Positions 34,639 to 47,603 of a stretch of DNA of 64,000 bases are shown one piece after another (position 1 is the first letter of the stretch; every line of letters begins with the position of its first letter). Source of the DNA: Staphylococcus sp. NAM3COL9 (GTDB lineage Bacteria; Bacillota; Bacilli; Staphylococcales; Staphylococcaceae); the NCBI RefSeq assembly GCF_001431205.1, contig NZ_LGPC01000016.1, forward strand, positions 656,920 through 720,919. The letters run 5' to 3'. The position numbers and the translations under genes are program-made. The notes beneath the pieces are model-generated. The model made no database searches, had not been told where the DNA came from, and saw nothing but the letters and a program-made list of their open reading frames with translations.

Positions 34639-35373
34639 ATGAAAAAAGAAGATTTAAAAAATATAGTTACAACACCAGTTAACGCGCCTGCATTCTCCCC
34701 AACCAACCCATTTTTTAGAAATAGAGAATACCTCAATGTAATTTATGAAACTGATATAGAAGCATTAAAACGTGTAGTTCCAGAACCTTTGAAAATTACA
34801 AGTAATTTAATTAAATTTGAAATTATAAACATGCCTGATAGTACAGGTTTAGGTTCTTATATGGAAGCAGGTCAAGTTATACCAGTAGAATATAATGGAG
34901 AACAAGGTGAATTTTATTTAAGTATGTATGTTAACAATCAAGCTGCAATTACATCTGGACGTGAAATTGCAGCTTTTCCGAAAAAATCAGGGCAGCCTAA
35001 TTTATATATAGATAATGATGTACTTGTAGGGACTTTAGATTATGGCTCTTTACGTGTAGCTCAAACAACAATGGGTTACAAACACTTCCCTATGGATGAG
35101 CAAGAAGCCAAAAATATAATCGCTCAACCCCAATTTATGTTAAAACAAATGCGTGATTATAATGGAGAACTCGAAAAAAGTGAATTAACACGTAGTCAAA
35201 TTACAGATTTCCAAATACAAGAGGCCTATCGCTCACCAGTGAGACTACAATTATTTGAACATGTCATGGCGCCACTAGCTGACTTTCCAGTGCAAAAGAT
35301 CGTTGATGGGCAACATATTATTGCAAATTTATATTTAGGACGTCCAAAACAAATTTATGATTATTTAAAATAA
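34639..35373 (+). CDS. adc: Acetoacetate decarboxylase
   Basis: A 244-aa enzyme that forms a Schiff base with acetoacetate and releases CO2 and acetone. The catalytic lysine motif is GREIAAFPKKSGQPNLY (about 111-127), closely resembling the GREIxGFPKK of characterised enzymes. The N-terminal PFFRNREYLNVIYETD and later RLQLFEHVMAPLADFPV are also typical. Start ATG 34639 is fixed by AGGAGGAG. The partner is a PanE-like reductase, and no CoA-transferase is nearby, so a substrate other than acetoacetate is possible. Confidence 0.9.
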   Translation: MKKEDLKNIVTTPVNAPAFSPTNPFFRNREYLNVIYETDIEALKRVVPEPLKITSNLIKFEIINMPDSTGLGSYMEAGQVIPVEYNGEQGEFYLSMYVNNQAAITSGREIAAFPKKSGQPNLYIDNDVLVGTLDYGSLRVAQTTMGYKHFPMDEQEAKNIIAQPQFMLKQMRDYNGELEKSELTRSQITDFQIQEAYRSPVRLQLFEHVMAPLADFPVQKIVDGQHIIANLYLGRPKQIYDYLK

Positions 35374-35441
35374 TAACGAAGATACGTGTTTGTTAAAAAA
35401 GATATAAATAGTATTCATCTATCGTAAAATAATTAAATACA

Positions 35442-35478
35442 AAAAGAGGAAGCATTCAAACACAACGCTTCCTCTTTT
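35442..35478. terminator. Bidirectional terminator
   Basis: AAAAGAGGAAGC / GCTTCCTCTTTT stem between the convergent adc and CobW-family genes. Confidence 0.85.
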
Positions 35479-35481
35479 CGT

Positions 35482-36684
35482 CTATTTTTGCGTACTTATC
35501 TCCCATTGATAAGGGTCTGATAAGTTACTCCAATCTTGCTCTATTTCATGATAATTTAATAAACATGCGTCTAGTTCACGTTCAATTTTTTCAGTATCTA
35601 AATCCGTACCGATAATGACAAGTTGTGTGTTTCGGTCTCCATATTCAATATCCCAATTTTCTGCAACATCTGTTCTTTCTTGCAATATCTGTCTTTGTTG
35701 TTCTAGTGGCATACCAGCAACCCAATAAGTCACTGGACTAATGTTACAAGAAGAACCAGCTTGCGATAATAAACAAGCGACTTCATTATATTGTGCGAGC
35801 CACGCGATACCTTTGGAACGAACGATATTATCTGATATATTTTCCAACCATGTATTGAAACGTTCCGCGTGAAAGGGTAATCTTCTTGAATATACAAAAG
35901 AACTTATACCGTATTCTTCAGTTTCTGGCGTATGTGTCGCATGGCCACCTTCAGTTAATTCTTTAATCCACCCTGCAGAATCACTTGCCTTTTCAAAATC
36001 AAAGCGCCCAGTATTCAAAATTTCGTCTAATTCTACTTCTGCATTAACCGTTTTAATTAATTTCGCTTCAGGTTGTAACTGTATCAATACATTTTCAAGT
36101 TTCTGTAATTCATTCTCAGTAACTAAATCCGTTTTATTCAATACAAGGACATCACAGAATTCAACCTGATCGATTAGTAAATCTGCAATTGTACGTTCAT
36201 CGGTCTCATCAGCACCTTCGTCTCGGTCAATCAATAAATCTTCGGAATTAATGTCATTGGTGAAACGATTCGCATCAACGACTGTCACCATTGTGTCTAA
36301 TTGGCATATCGATGTTAAATCAATATCGAGTTCGTCATCTATGTATGAAAATGTCTGAGCAACTGGTACAGGTTCTGAAATACCTGTAGATTCAATGACA
36401 ATATAATCTATATTTCCTTTGTGTACGAGACGTTCGACTTCTTTTAATAAATCATCTCTCAACGTACAACAGATACAGCCATTTGATAATTCAACTAGTT
36501 TCTCATCTGTTCTCGATAAGCCGCCACCTTCTGCAACTAAATCTTTATCAATATTTACTTCACTCATATCATTTACAATAACCGCTACTTTACGTCCTTC
36601 TCGATTTTTTAAAATGTGATTGAGCAACGTTGTCTTTCCTGACCCTAAATAGCCACTTAAAACAGTTACCGGAATTTTACTCAT
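35482..36684 (-). CDS. CobW/YciC-type zinc metallochaperone GTPase
   Basis: A 400-aa G3E GTPase. The P-loop is [16 protein letters not shown] (9-24), the metal-binding [11 protein letters not shown] follows at about 70, ESTGISEP is the switch region and VLNKTDL the guanine-specificity motif. The C-terminal CobW domain (about 245-385) contains [14 protein letters not shown]. Zinc-starvation members (YciC/ZagA) deliver zinc to enzymes when it is scarce. A near-perfect Zur box over the promoter supports that role. It is monocistronic, ending at a terminator shared with adc. Confidence 0.9.
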   Translation of the reverse strand: MSKIPVTVLSGYLGSGKTTLLNHILKNREGRKVAVIVNDMSEVNIDKDLVAEGGGLSRTDEKLVELSNGCICCTLRDDLLKEVERLVHKGNIDYIVIESTGISEPVPVAQTFSYIDDELDIDLTSICQLDTMVTVVDANRFTNDINSEDLLIDRDEGADETDERTIADLLIDQVEFCDVLVLNKTDLVTENELQKLENVLIQLQPEAKLIKTVNAEVELDEILNTGRFDFEKASDSAGWIKELTEGGHATHTPETEEYGISSFVYSRRLPFHAERFNTWLENISDNIVRSKGIAWLAQYNEVACLLSQAGSSCNISPVTYWVAGMPLEQQRQILQERTDVAENWDIEYGDRNTQLVIIGTDLDTEKIERELDACLLNYHEIEQDWSNLSDPYQWEISTQK

Positions 36685-36704
36685 TAGACATGACTCCCCT
36701 TTTA

Positions 36705-36727
36705 TAAATCGTAATTATTACGTTTTA
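36705..36727. promoter_or_regulatory. Zur box
   Basis: TAAATCGTAAT and ATTACGTTTTA surround a central T, matching the 23-bp Firmicute Zur operator at all but one or two positions. It sits 20 bp before the CobW-family start and predicts derepression under zinc limitation. Confidence 0.88.
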
Positions 36728-36920
36728 TAATGTAACGTTAAATTTAAGTAAAGTCAATATTATATTTTCAGAGCATTCTAATCACACTAATTCGCGAAAG
36801 ATTTTTTGAGAGAGAATTATATCTTTTAAAAGTAGCTAAATACTATGAAGATAAAAACGATTTTGAAATTAAAAAGTGAATATTTTCTTTCAAAATTATC
36901 ATAATATTTTTTAATAAAAA

Positions 36921-36944
36921 GATTTTTGACAACTTATTGGGTAT
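36921..36944 (+). promoter_or_regulatory. Sigma-B-like promoter
   Basis: GATTTT, 12 nt and GGGTAT fit the sigma-B consensus (GWTTWW/GGGWAW) and lie about 44 bp ahead of the lipoprotein start. The rest of 36728-36920 is AT-rich and without evident features. Confidence 0.5.
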
Positions 36945-36987
36945 AATAAATATTAAGCATACTTATTTATTATATAAGGGGGATTTT

Positions 36988-37833
36988 ATGAAATTTAAAT
37001 ATATAGCTACCGTAATTATTGTAGCTTCTATTGGTCTATCTGCTTGTGATATCAACATTAATACAGGATCTGATGGAGATTCTAATGACTCAAACAAACA
37101 AGACCAAAACAGTAGTAATAATAGCAAAGATGAAAGCAACAATGATAATTCATCATCTGAGGGTAACAGTAATGACGAAAGTACTAATTCGCCTGAACAT
37201 TACGCCAAAGTATGGATTTCTATAATTGAAGATAATGGTGGCAATGCAGATTCTTCAAGTACTGAAATCACTCATGTAGATATATCGGGTGACGTATTAA
37301 ATCCATATAATAAGCGTGCTTCCGCAACATTTCCGAACGGTACGCAAGCTTTATATGGCACACCAACTGCTGCAGGACAAGTTATTTATCAAGACAACCA
37401 TGATGGTACAGTAGACGTTTATGACGTACCTAGTCATTTCCAAGACAAACGTTGGGACAAAGATGATTATTCGCAAAATGAATCTACCCGCATACTTAAT
37501 AATCCTAAAACCGTAAAACTAAAAGATTTTTCTCAAAGTGAAATAGAACATTGGACACCTGTAATTTCTGAATCTGATGGTTCTAATGATAGTAGCGAAA
37601 ATAGTAATGATAATAGTGGTGAAGTCACACGAGAAAATGTAATTGATAAGGTTGAAGCATATGAGGGACATAGTTTAAATACTTCTCAATACACCTATAA
37701 AGAGCCTGAACAAAGTGATAATGGAGATTGGGGATTCTCCTTTACTGATAAAGATGATAACTTAGCTGGCTCCTACATTGTTGATCAAGACGGTAACGTA
37801 ACGAAATATGATGAAGATGGAGAACTAGAATAA
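36988..37833 (+). CDS. Secreted lipoprotein with Ser/Asn/Asp-rich linkers
   Basis: A 281-aa lipoprotein. The signal peptide ends in lipobox LSAC (Cys20), followed by a very polar Ser/Asn/Asp/Lys linker (about 25-65), a middle domain (about 70-190: EHYAKVWISIIEDNGGNAD, ATFPNGTQALYGTPTAAGQV), a second Ser/Asn linker (about 195-212) and a C-terminal PepSY-like domain (about 213-281) containing VTRENVIDKVEAYEG and YIVDQDGNVTKYDEDG. Start ATG 36988 is chosen for its GGGGG site and lipobox distance. The function is unknown. The upstream promoter looks sigma-B dependent, so a general stress role is inferred. Confidence 0.8.
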   Translation: MKFKYIATVIIVASIGLSACDININTGSDGDSNDSNKQDQNSSNNSKDESNNDNSSSEGNSNDESTNSPEHYAKVWISIIEDNGGNADSSSTEITHVDISGDVLNPYNKRASATFPNGTQALYGTPTAAGQVIYQDNHDGTVDVYDVPSHFQDKRWDKDDYSQNESTRILNNPKTVKLKDFSQSEIEHWTPVISESDGSNDSSENSNDNSGEVTRENVIDKVEAYEGHSLNTSQYTYKEPEQSDNGDWGFSFTDKDDNLAGSYIVDQDGNVTKYDEDGELE

Positions 37834-37841
37834 AGGTACAA

Positions 37842-37889
37842 AATTAAAAGCGCTGACAACATTATATTGTGTTGTCAGCGCTTTTAATT
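37842..37889 (+). terminator. Terminator of the lipoprotein gene
   Basis: Perfect 19-bp stem (AATTAAAAGCGCTGACAAC and its complement) with a 10-nt loop, nine bases after the stop. Confidence 0.95.
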
Positions 37890-38014
37890 ATTATTTAGAA
37901 TCTTAGTTACTTATTAAAATCGTAGAACTCATATCCATCAGATTAATCAACTTTCTACTTTGTCTAGAATCATAAATCTGCTAACAATTCCATTTGCTGT
38001 TCCTTTTTTTCACT

Positions 38015-39196
38015 CTAAACTAATATTTCCCCTTCTTTTTTCACGCTATTTTTAACCGCTTCTGCGACCTGGTGAGTGACGTTTTTATCTAGCGCGTTAG
38101 GAATAATAAAATCTGTTGCTAACTGATCTTCTCTTATTGTGCCAGCAATTGCTTTAGCTGCCGTTATTTTCATTTCTGTTGTAATATCACTTGAGTGTGC
38201 ATCTAACACGCCTCTAAATATTCCTGGAAATGCTAATAAATTATTGATTTGATTAGGATAGTCTGAACGTCCAGTTCCAATTATTGCAGCTCCAGCTTCT
38301 ATTGCTTCTTCTGGATATATTTCTGGCGTTGGGTTGGCTAATGCAAAAACAACTGGGTTATCACTCATTGACTTTACATGATCTTTTGTTAACGCTTTGG
38401 GACCAGATACACCAATAAATACATCTGCATTTTGAATGACATCATCCAATGTACCTTTATGTTCATCAGGATTTGTATATGCTGTAATATCTTGTTGAGC
38501 GCTGTTCATCCACGTTTCTGATTTATTTAAGACACCTTCTAGACTGACCAGTGTAATGTTTTTATAACCTGCTTCTAATAATAACTTAGCAATCGCAATA
38601 CCTGCGGATCCAGCACCATTGATAATGATTTTTACAGAATAGTTTTCTTTTTGAACAAATTTAAGTGCATTGATTAATGCTGCAAGTACAACTATAGCCG
38701 TTCCATGTTGATCATCATGAAATACTGGAATATCGAGCTCTTCAATTAATCTCTTCTCAATTTCAAAGCAACGTGGTGCGGATATATCTTCTAAATTAAT
38801 CCCAGAAAAATTAGGTTGTAAAGCCTTTATAATAGATATGATTTCTTCAGTATCTTTTGTATCTAAAGATAAAGGAAATGCATCTACCTTTGCCAGTTTT
38901 TTAAATAAAATACTTTTTCCTTCCATAACTGGTATAGCAGCTTTGGGTCCAATATCACCTAATCCAAGTACCGCCGTACCATCCGTAATTACAGCAATCA
39001 TATTACCTCGTGCTGTTAACGTATTTACTTTTGATTCATCCTCTGTAATAGCCTTACATACTTCAGATACGCCAGGCGTGTAAACGACACTCAAATCTTG
39101 TTCATTATTAACCTCTACTTTACTTGTAATTTCTATTTTTCCTGAGCGTTCATGGTGTAAACTTATTGATTTTGTAGTTTCATTTCTTACTGACAT
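38015..39196 (-). CDS. maeE: NAD(P)-dependent malic enzyme
   Basis: A 393-aa short-form malic enzyme that converts malate to pyruvate and CO2. N-terminal blocks VVYTPGVSEVCKAI and AVITDGTAVLGLGDIGPKAA, catalytic FPLSLDTKD and NLEDISAPRCFEIE, the metal-ligand region PVFHDDQHGTAIVVLAALIN and the nucleotide fold IINGAGSAGIAIAKLL (about 190-205) are all present; FALANPTPEI and GTGRSDYPNQINN follow. It lies 29 nt after a 2-hydroxycarboxylate transporter and downstream of a CitA/CitT-type two-component system, the MaeKR-MaePE layout seen in lactobacilli, streptococci and enterococci. Confidence 0.93.
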   Translation of the reverse strand: MSVRNETTKSISLHHERSGKIEITSKVEVNNEQDLSVVYTPGVSEVCKAITEDESKVNTLTARGNMIAVITDGTAVLGLGDIGPKAAIPVMEGKSILFKKLAKVDAFPLSLDTKDTEEIISIIKALQPNFSGINLEDISAPRCFEIEKRLIEELDIPVFHDDQHGTAIVVLAALINALKFVQKENYSVKIIINGAGSAGIAIAKLLLEAGYKNITLVSLEGVLNKSETWMNSAQQDITAYTNPDEHKGTLDDVIQNADVFIGVSGPKALTKDHVKSMSDNPVVFALANPTPEIYPEEAIEAGAAIIGTGRSDYPNQINNLLAFPGIFRGVLDAHSSDITTEMKITAAKAIAGTIREDQLATDFIIPNALDKNVTHQVAEAVKNSVKKEGEILV

Positions 39197-39225
39197 ATTT
39201 ATTACTCCTTATATCGTATTATGAT

Positions 39226-40578
39226 TTAACTTAATATTTTCAACAAAAATGTTGCTATGATTACTGTTGATACGCCGCCTATTCTAGTAGCAACTTGTGC
39301 AAATGGCATAAGTGCCATACGTTTAGATGCTGATAATATAGCTACATCGCCTGTACCACCTAAACCACTATGACAACTCGTCACAATAGCGGCATCTACT
39401 GGATACATTTTCATCAATTTACCTACAAAATAGCCAGAAACAATCATGGTTAATACAACTGATGCACATATCACAACATATGCTGGTGTTACAATTTTAA
39501 CGACATCTTCTAAAGGTATGTACAACATTCCAAGCCCTACCATTAACGGCCAAGTCAAACTTGTAGATACAAATTTATATAAATTATGCGCGCCATCTTC
39601 CATATTATGTGGCAATACCTTTAAACATTTAATAATCGTTGCAAATAGAATCATAATAACTGGCCCCGGCATACCTATGAATTTTTGACCAAGTGTACCA
39701 ACAATAAAGAAACTACAGGCAATAAGTAAACCTGCTCCCATAAGTGAGAAATCAATGACTTTTTCTTTCTCTTCTTTATCCTCACTCATTTCATCTATGT
39801 TTTCAGATTTAATTAATTTTCCATTTCCTGAAAGCTTTGTATGCTTTTCTCCTACGCGCATCATGATACCTGCAGTAACAACCGCAAATATGTTACCAAT
39901 TACTGCTGCTGGAATCATTTGAGAAACGAACGATTCAGCTGACCCTCCCAATATAGATGAGTATGCAATGGATAATGGTATAATACCTTCACCAATACCT
40001 CCACCAATAATAGGTACAACGATATAAAATAATGTATGCTTAATATCATAACCAAATAATAGCCCGACTAATAAGCCTGAAGATACTGCCAAAATAGTTC
40101 CCACTAATAAAGGTACAAACATACGTGTAAATCCTTGAATTAGCACTTTACTATTCATACCTAAAATACTGCCAACAACTAAACAAGAAATATAGAAATA
40201 TAAAAAGTTCGAGGTCTTCATTAAACTTGTAACCGATTCCATAGAAGATGTGTTAATAACATCTAAAAACACTAAAACAGATGGTACAAGTAATGCTAGA
40301 ATAGCAGGTCCACCGATATCTTTTAAAATCGGTATTTTTTGACCAAGATCTCCGAGCAAGATACCCAAAATCATGATTACTGCGAATCCCCCAATCATGT
40401 CTGTCGGTAATGTATTATATATGGACGCAGCTAATATAATTACAGCTAGTATTAAGTAAAGTGGTAATGGCAACACACCCACTTTAATATTAACTAGCCT
40501 TTTCCCTAAACTTTTGAAGCTACGCTCTATTGGTATCCCATCATTAGTAAGCGCTTTCAAATTTTCTTTCGTATTCAT
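39226..40578 (-). CDS. maeP: 2-hydroxycarboxylate transporter (malate/citrate symporter, MaeP/CimH type)
   Basis: A membrane transporter of about 450 aa with some eleven helices. The two 2-HCT re-entrant loop signatures are visible: IIGGGIGEGIIPLSIAYS in the first half and SCHSGLGGTGDVAILSASKR in the second. It takes up malate or related acids with a cation. The start is ATG 40578, four to eight bases behind AGGGGGG; an in-frame earlier ATG at 40626 lacks a ribosome site. It forms an operon with malic enzyme and is preceded by the response regulator gene across a terminator. No lactate antiport partner is visible. Confidence 0.9.
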   Translation of the reverse strand: MNTKENLKALTNDGIPIERSFKSLGKRLVNIKVGVLPLPLYLILAVIILAASIYNTLPTDMIGGFAVIMILGILLGDLGQKIPILKDIGGPAILALLVPSVLVFLDVINTSSMESVTSLMKTSNFLYFYISCLVVGSILGMNSKVLIQGFTRMFVPLLVGTILAVSSGLLVGLLFGYDIKHTLFYIVVPIIGGGIGEGIIPLSIAYSSILGGSAESFVSQMIPAAVIGNIFAVVTAGIMMRVGEKHTKLSGNGKLIKSENIDEMSEDKEEKEKVIDFSLMGAGLLIACSFFIVGTLGQKFIGMPGPVIMILFATIIKCLKVLPHNMEDGAHNLYKFVSTSLTWPLMVGLGMLYIPLEDVVKIVTPAYVVICASVVLTMIVSGYFVGKLMKMYPVDAAIVTSCHSGLGGTGDVAILSASKRMALMPFAQVATRIGGVSTVIIATFLLKILS

Positions 40579-40673
40579 TATTAACCCCCCTGTTACGTAT
40601 AAATCTATTTTATTCATAGGCGACATAGAATTATAGTTTATGAAATTTTAATTATCTTTTTGTAATTAAAAAA

Positions 40674-40709
40674 ACCGAATCAAAAGGAATTTCATCCTTT
40701 TAATTCGGT
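40674..40709 (-). terminator. Terminator of the two-component system
   Basis: On the minus strand ACCGAATTAAAAGGA / TCCTTTTGATTCGGT (one U-G pair) followed by T7. It overlaps the end of the response-regulator gene region and separates it from maeP. Confidence 0.9.
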
Positions 40710-40715
40710 AGTACT

Positions 40716-41435
40716 TCAATATAATTCTATGTAACTATTTAAATACTGTAGATTATCCTTTTTAACCTTATAGAAATTGATGGGCCGACCTATGCCATAA
40801 TTTAAAGATTCCTCTAAAACCTCTATATCTGTTAAAAATTTTAAATATTTTCTTACAGAAACTCTCGAAATATTGACGCGCTTTGAGATGTCATCAGTAG
40901 AGAATTCATTTTCTTCAAAGTATTTCATTTTTTCAATAATTACTTGTAATGTTGCTTCCGTCACGCCTTTTGGTAATTTCAGCTCTGAATCACACTCAAC
41001 AATTTCCTTATTGAGAAACTCAGCGTCAATGTCAGTTTGATTAATACTACTCGTTTTATTAAAGAATGTTAGACCTTTTTTATATCTCAACAACGATTGT
41101 TGAAACCGCTCAAAGTCGAAGGGCTTAATTAAATAATCTACAGCGCCGTAACGAAATGCAGTTTGGATATCCTCGACATCAGAAGCTGCTGTGATGAGTA
41201 TTGCATCTATTTTATAACCTTGCTCTCTTATATATTTAAGAAATGTAAGACCATTTTCTTCAGGCATATATATATCCAGCAATAATAAATCAATTTCTTT
41301 GTTTTCTATGTAGTTTATAGCTTCTTTAACATTTGAGGCAATATCAACTGAAGCTTGGCCATCTATTTTTCCAACAAATTGTTGATTTATTTGTGCAACC
41401 ATTGGATCATCTTCAACAATTAAGATATTTAACAT
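40716..41435 (-). CDS. CitT/DcuR-family response regulator (MaeR-like)
   Basis: A 239-aa regulator. The receiver domain (1-120) has the acidic pair in ILIVEDDPMVAQINQ, the phospho-acceptor Asp in LLLLDIYMPEENGLTF (about 54-59) and the Lys in DYLIKPFDFERF. The C-terminal DNA-binding part (about 165-225) has STDDISKRVNISRVSVRKYL. It pairs with the sensor kinase whose stop lies 2 nt upstream. The likely target is the maePE operon, switched on by malate. It could equally be named DcuR or CitT; the context favours malate. Confidence 0.88.
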   Translation of the reverse strand: MLNILIVEDDPMVAQINQQFVGKIDGQASVDIASNVKEAINYIENKEIDLLLLDIYMPEENGLTFLKYIREQGYKIDAILITAASDVEDIQTAFRYGAVDYLIKPFDFERFQQSLLRYKKGLTFFNKTSSINQTDIDAEFLNKEIVECDSELKLPKGVTEATLQVIIEKMKYFEENEFSTDDISKRVNISRVSVRKYLKFLTDIEVLEESLNYGIGRPINFYKVKKDNLQYLNSYIELY

Positions 41436-41437
41436 TT

Positions 41438-43036
41438 TTAATCCCCCTTTTCTGAATAGTTTATAACCACTGAAAATGTCACATTGCCTTCTACATTAGA
41501 AGCTACATTTATTTCTCCACTAAGTTTCTCTACGCTTTGTTGAACAAGGTGTAGCCCATATCCTCTATCTTCCCCTTTAGAAGAATAGCCCTTTTCAAAA
41601 ATTTGATGCGTTAATTCACTTTTTAAACCTAACCCTGAATCTACAATATCTATACTTAATTCACTATTTATATATTTCAAATGTACGTCGATTGTTTTCT
41701 CTCTAACAGAAGCAGCGCTTAAAGAATCTATACTATTATCTATTAAATTACCTATAATCGTAATCAGTTCATGTGTAATATATGAATGTTTCGGTTCAGG
41801 GATTACTGTATGGCTCATAATAGACAATTTAATATTCTGTTCCCTCGCCAAACTTAATTTTCCAATTAAGAATCCAGCTAACACAGCGTCTTTAATCTTC
41901 GACGTAATACTACCATTCTCTTGGCTACCGACTTCAACAATTTCATGTATATATTTTTTCAAATCTTCATAATGTTCCATTTGTAACAGACCAGAAATTA
42001 CGTGCAATCTATTACTGAACTCGTGTGACTGCGCACGTAATGTATCAGCATATGTCTTCACGCCTACTAACTGTTCAGAAAGCTTGTTAACCTCTGTCTT
42101 GTCTCTAAATGTTGAAATTGCACCAACAATTTCATTATTTACAACCAATGGTACTCTATTAACCAAAATCTTTACGCCATTAATATTTTGTTCCTTATCT
42201 AATTCTGGTTTACCTAACTCGAGTACTTTTGGTAGTTGTGTAGACTCCATATAATCATCAATCTTCATGCCAATAGGATTGCTATTGAGATTTGCCTTTT
42301 TAAATATATCCATCGCTGATTTATTCACTAAATTAATCTTACCTTCTTTATCAACAGCAACGATACCTTCATGAACAGATTGTAACATCGTGTTCCTTTC
42401 TCCAAATATCTTAGCAATATTCGAAGGTTCTAAACCAAGCAATATTCTCTTAATGTATCTAGAAAGTAGATATGCGCCAAAGGCACCGACGATAAGCCCA
42501 ACAATTGATCCAATGATAATCTGCTTATTGCCATCTGCAAGTGCTTCAGAAACACTTTTCATCGGTACACCAACGGCAACTACGCCAACTTGTTTACCAT
42601 CAACATAAACAGGTGTAAATGACCTTAATGATTCACCGAGCGTACCTTTAGAAATAGAAGCACTCTCTTTACCATGAAGCGCATTTTTTTCATCGCCACC
42701 TTTAAAATGCTTACCAATTAACTTTTCATTAGGATGTGACTTTCGTATTCCATTCATATCCATTACAACAATGAAACTCACATCCGTTGAATGTTGTATT
42801 TCAGACACATATGTTTGTATTCTATTATCATCGTCGCCCTTTTTCAAAGTAGATTGAACAATCTCAGATTGAGAAACTGTCTTACCAATTACTTCAGCTT
42901 TCTCTTCAGTTGTTTTATGTATCGTATCTTTAATTGTCTGACTAATCAATACACTTGTAATAAGTAAAGAAAATAACACTACAATACATACTACAATAAT
43001 GATTAATGTACTTAACTTTAGTCTCTTTTTCTTCAA
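41438..43036 (-). CDS. CitA/DcuS-family sensor histidine kinase (MaeK-like)
   Basis: A 532-aa membrane kinase. Transmembrane helix 1 (about 9-32), an extracytoplasmic PASp/CACHE sensor (about 35-170: DVSFIVVMDMNGIRKSHPNE, GKESASISKGTLGESLRSFT), helix 2 (about 172-192), a cytoplasmic PAS (about 205-315: ERNTMLQSVHEGIVAVDKEG) and the kinase core with phospho-His in RAQSHEFSNRLHVISGLLQM, N-box IGNLIDNSIDSL and G-boxes DSGLGL and GYGLHLV. The sensor type binds di- or tricarboxylates directly. It is co-transcribed with its response regulator. Confidence 0.9.
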   Translation of the reverse strand: MKKKRLKLSTLIIIVVCIVVLFSLLITSVLISQTIKDTIHKTTEEKAEVIGKTVSQSEIVQSTLKKGDDDNRIQTYVSEIQHSTDVSFIVVMDMNGIRKSHPNEKLIGKHFKGGDEKNALHGKESASISKGTLGESLRSFTPVYVDGKQVGVVAVGVPMKSVSEALADGNKQIIIGSIVGLIVGAFGAYLLSRYIKRILLGLEPSNIAKIFGERNTMLQSVHEGIVAVDKEGKINLVNKSAMDIFKKANLNSNPIGMKIDDYMESTQLPKVLELGKPELDKEQNINGVKILVNRVPLVVNNEIVGAISTFRDKTEVNKLSEQLVGVKTYADTLRAQSHEFSNRLHVISGLLQMEHYEDLKKYIHEIVEVGSQENGSITSKIKDAVLAGFLIGKLSLAREQNIKLSIMSHTVIPEPKHSYITHELITIIGNLIDNSIDSLSAASVREKTIDVHLKYINSELSIDIVDSGLGLKSELTHQIFEKGYSSKGEDRGYGLHLVQQSVEKLSGEINVASNVEGNVTFSVVINYSEKGD

Positions 43037-43326
43037 AGCTCCAAACCGCCTTTAGTTATTAAGATTTATACATATAATTATTAGAAATATATCATACTTT
43101 CGACAATTAATTAGTATAAGTGTTAAATATGTAATTTAATATAATAATAATATAATTTAAAAACCGTAAATACGTCCTTAAACAAGCGACTATCTACTGA
43201 CTTATGTGGGCTTAACTTTACGTTTTATTTGCTAAATTACTTTCTAAAATTTAAAATTAGTTTGAATGTTGATAGCGGTTTCTAAAGTTTTCCTTAGATT
43301 TTCAAATTTTTTATGGAGTGAGATAC

Positions 43327-44061
43327 ATGAATCACAAGATTGAACAATTCAAAAATATCATTAATGGTTCTAATAACATCACATTTTTTACAGGCGCAGG
43401 TGTATCTGTCGCAAGTGGTGTCCCTGATTTTCGTTCTATGGGTGGATTATTCGATGAAATTTCAAAAGATGGCTACGCGCCTGAATATTTATTAAGTACT
43501 GATTATCTACAAGATGATCCAGTAGGATTTGTTAATTTTTATCATAAACGTTTACTTATAGCAGATAAACAACCGAACCTCGTTCACCAATGGATTGCTC
43601 AACTAGAACAAAACAAACGTTCATTAGGTGTCATTACCCAAAATATCGACGGCTTGCATACTGATGCAGGGAGTTCTAATGTAGACGAACTGCATGGCAC
43701 GTTAAATCAATTCTATTGTATTGAATGCCACAATGAATATTTTAGAAATTATATTATGGCGCATCATTTACGCGAGTGTGAAACGTGTGGTAACCCGATT
43801 AGACCTGACATTGTACTTTACGGGGAATTATTAAATGAAAATACCATATATAATGCACTGAATAAAATAAATGAAGCCGATACTTTAGTTGTCTTAGGAT
43901 CCTCACTTGTAGTCCAACCAGCAGCAGGACTTATTTCGAATTTCAAAGGACAGAACCTAGTTATCATTAATAGAGACCCTACGCCTTATGATAACCACGC
44001 AACTTTAGTCATTCATGACGACATGGTCAAAGTGATTAAAGACCTAGAATGTGTAGAGTGA
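43327..44061 (+). CDS. cobB: Sir2-family NAD-dependent protein deacylase
   Basis: A 244-aa sirtuin. NAD-binding [19 protein letters not shown] (about 24-42), catalytic [13 protein letters not shown] and the His in DELHGTL, four zinc cysteines ([10 protein letters not shown] and ECETCGNPI), then RPDIVLYGE and [14 protein letters not shown]. It removes acyl groups from lysine, for example on acetyl-CoA synthetase. The start is ATG 43327 with GGAG eight bases upstream; an in-frame GTG at 43318 falls in that site. It is not linked to macrodomain or lipoate-ligase genes, so it is not the class M ADP-ribosylating sirtuin cluster. A weak cre-like TGATAGCGGTTTCT lies upstream at 43270. Confidence 0.92.
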   Translation: MNHKIEQFKNIINGSNNITFFTGAGVSVASGVPDFRSMGGLFDEISKDGYAPEYLLSTDYLQDDPVGFVNFYHKRLLIADKQPNLVHQWIAQLEQNKRSLGVITQNIDGLHTDAGSSNVDELHGTLNQFYCIECHNEYFRNYIMAHHLRECETCGNPIRPDIVLYGELLNENTIYNALNKINEADTLVVLGSSLVVQPAAGLISNFKGQNLVIINRDPTPYDNHATLVIHDDMVKVIKDLECVE

Positions 44062-44090
44062 GTTATGTAGTGAAGCTAAGGAATTTATAA

Positions 44091-44127
44091 AAAAGAGAAC
44101 TCGTTTTTATAAGACGAGTTCTCTTTT
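44091..44127. terminator. Bidirectional terminator between cobB and bglA
   Basis: AAAAGAGAACTCGT / ACGAGTTCTCTTTT stem with a 9-nt loop between convergent genes. Confidence 0.9.
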
Positions 44128-44149
44128 ACATTTATTTATCTTAAATAAT

Positions 44150-47442
<3,293 letters not shown>

Positions 47443-47469
47443 TTCTATCACTCCCGCCTTATTTAGAAC

Positions 47470-47567
47470 AAAAAAAACGAGACCTAAACCACAAATAGAT
47501 ATACTTATCTCAAGATAAATTCATCTATTAATGGCTTAGGTCTCGCCTGCCGAACAGTCACAATCCT
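47470..47567 (-). promoter_or_regulatory. LicT antiterminator RAT and overlapping terminator in the bglP leader
   Basis: On the minus strand the RAT spans 47567-47538 (begins AGGATTGTGACTGTTCGG and ends in GGCGAGACCT). Its 3' end overlaps the left arm of a terminator whose stem is GGCTTAGGTCTCG complement 47545-47533 with 47490-47478, followed by T8 at 47477-47470. RAT and terminator are mutually exclusive, the standard LicT/BglG switch. Confidence 0.93.
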
Positions 47568-47603
47568 AAACAATTAATTGTTTATTTTGTTTTATTAACA
47601 CTA

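Noticed and set aside
43270..43283. cre-like TGATAGCGGTTTCT before the sirtuin gene
   Set aside because: Two mismatches at strongly conserved cre positions; not enough to list as a site.
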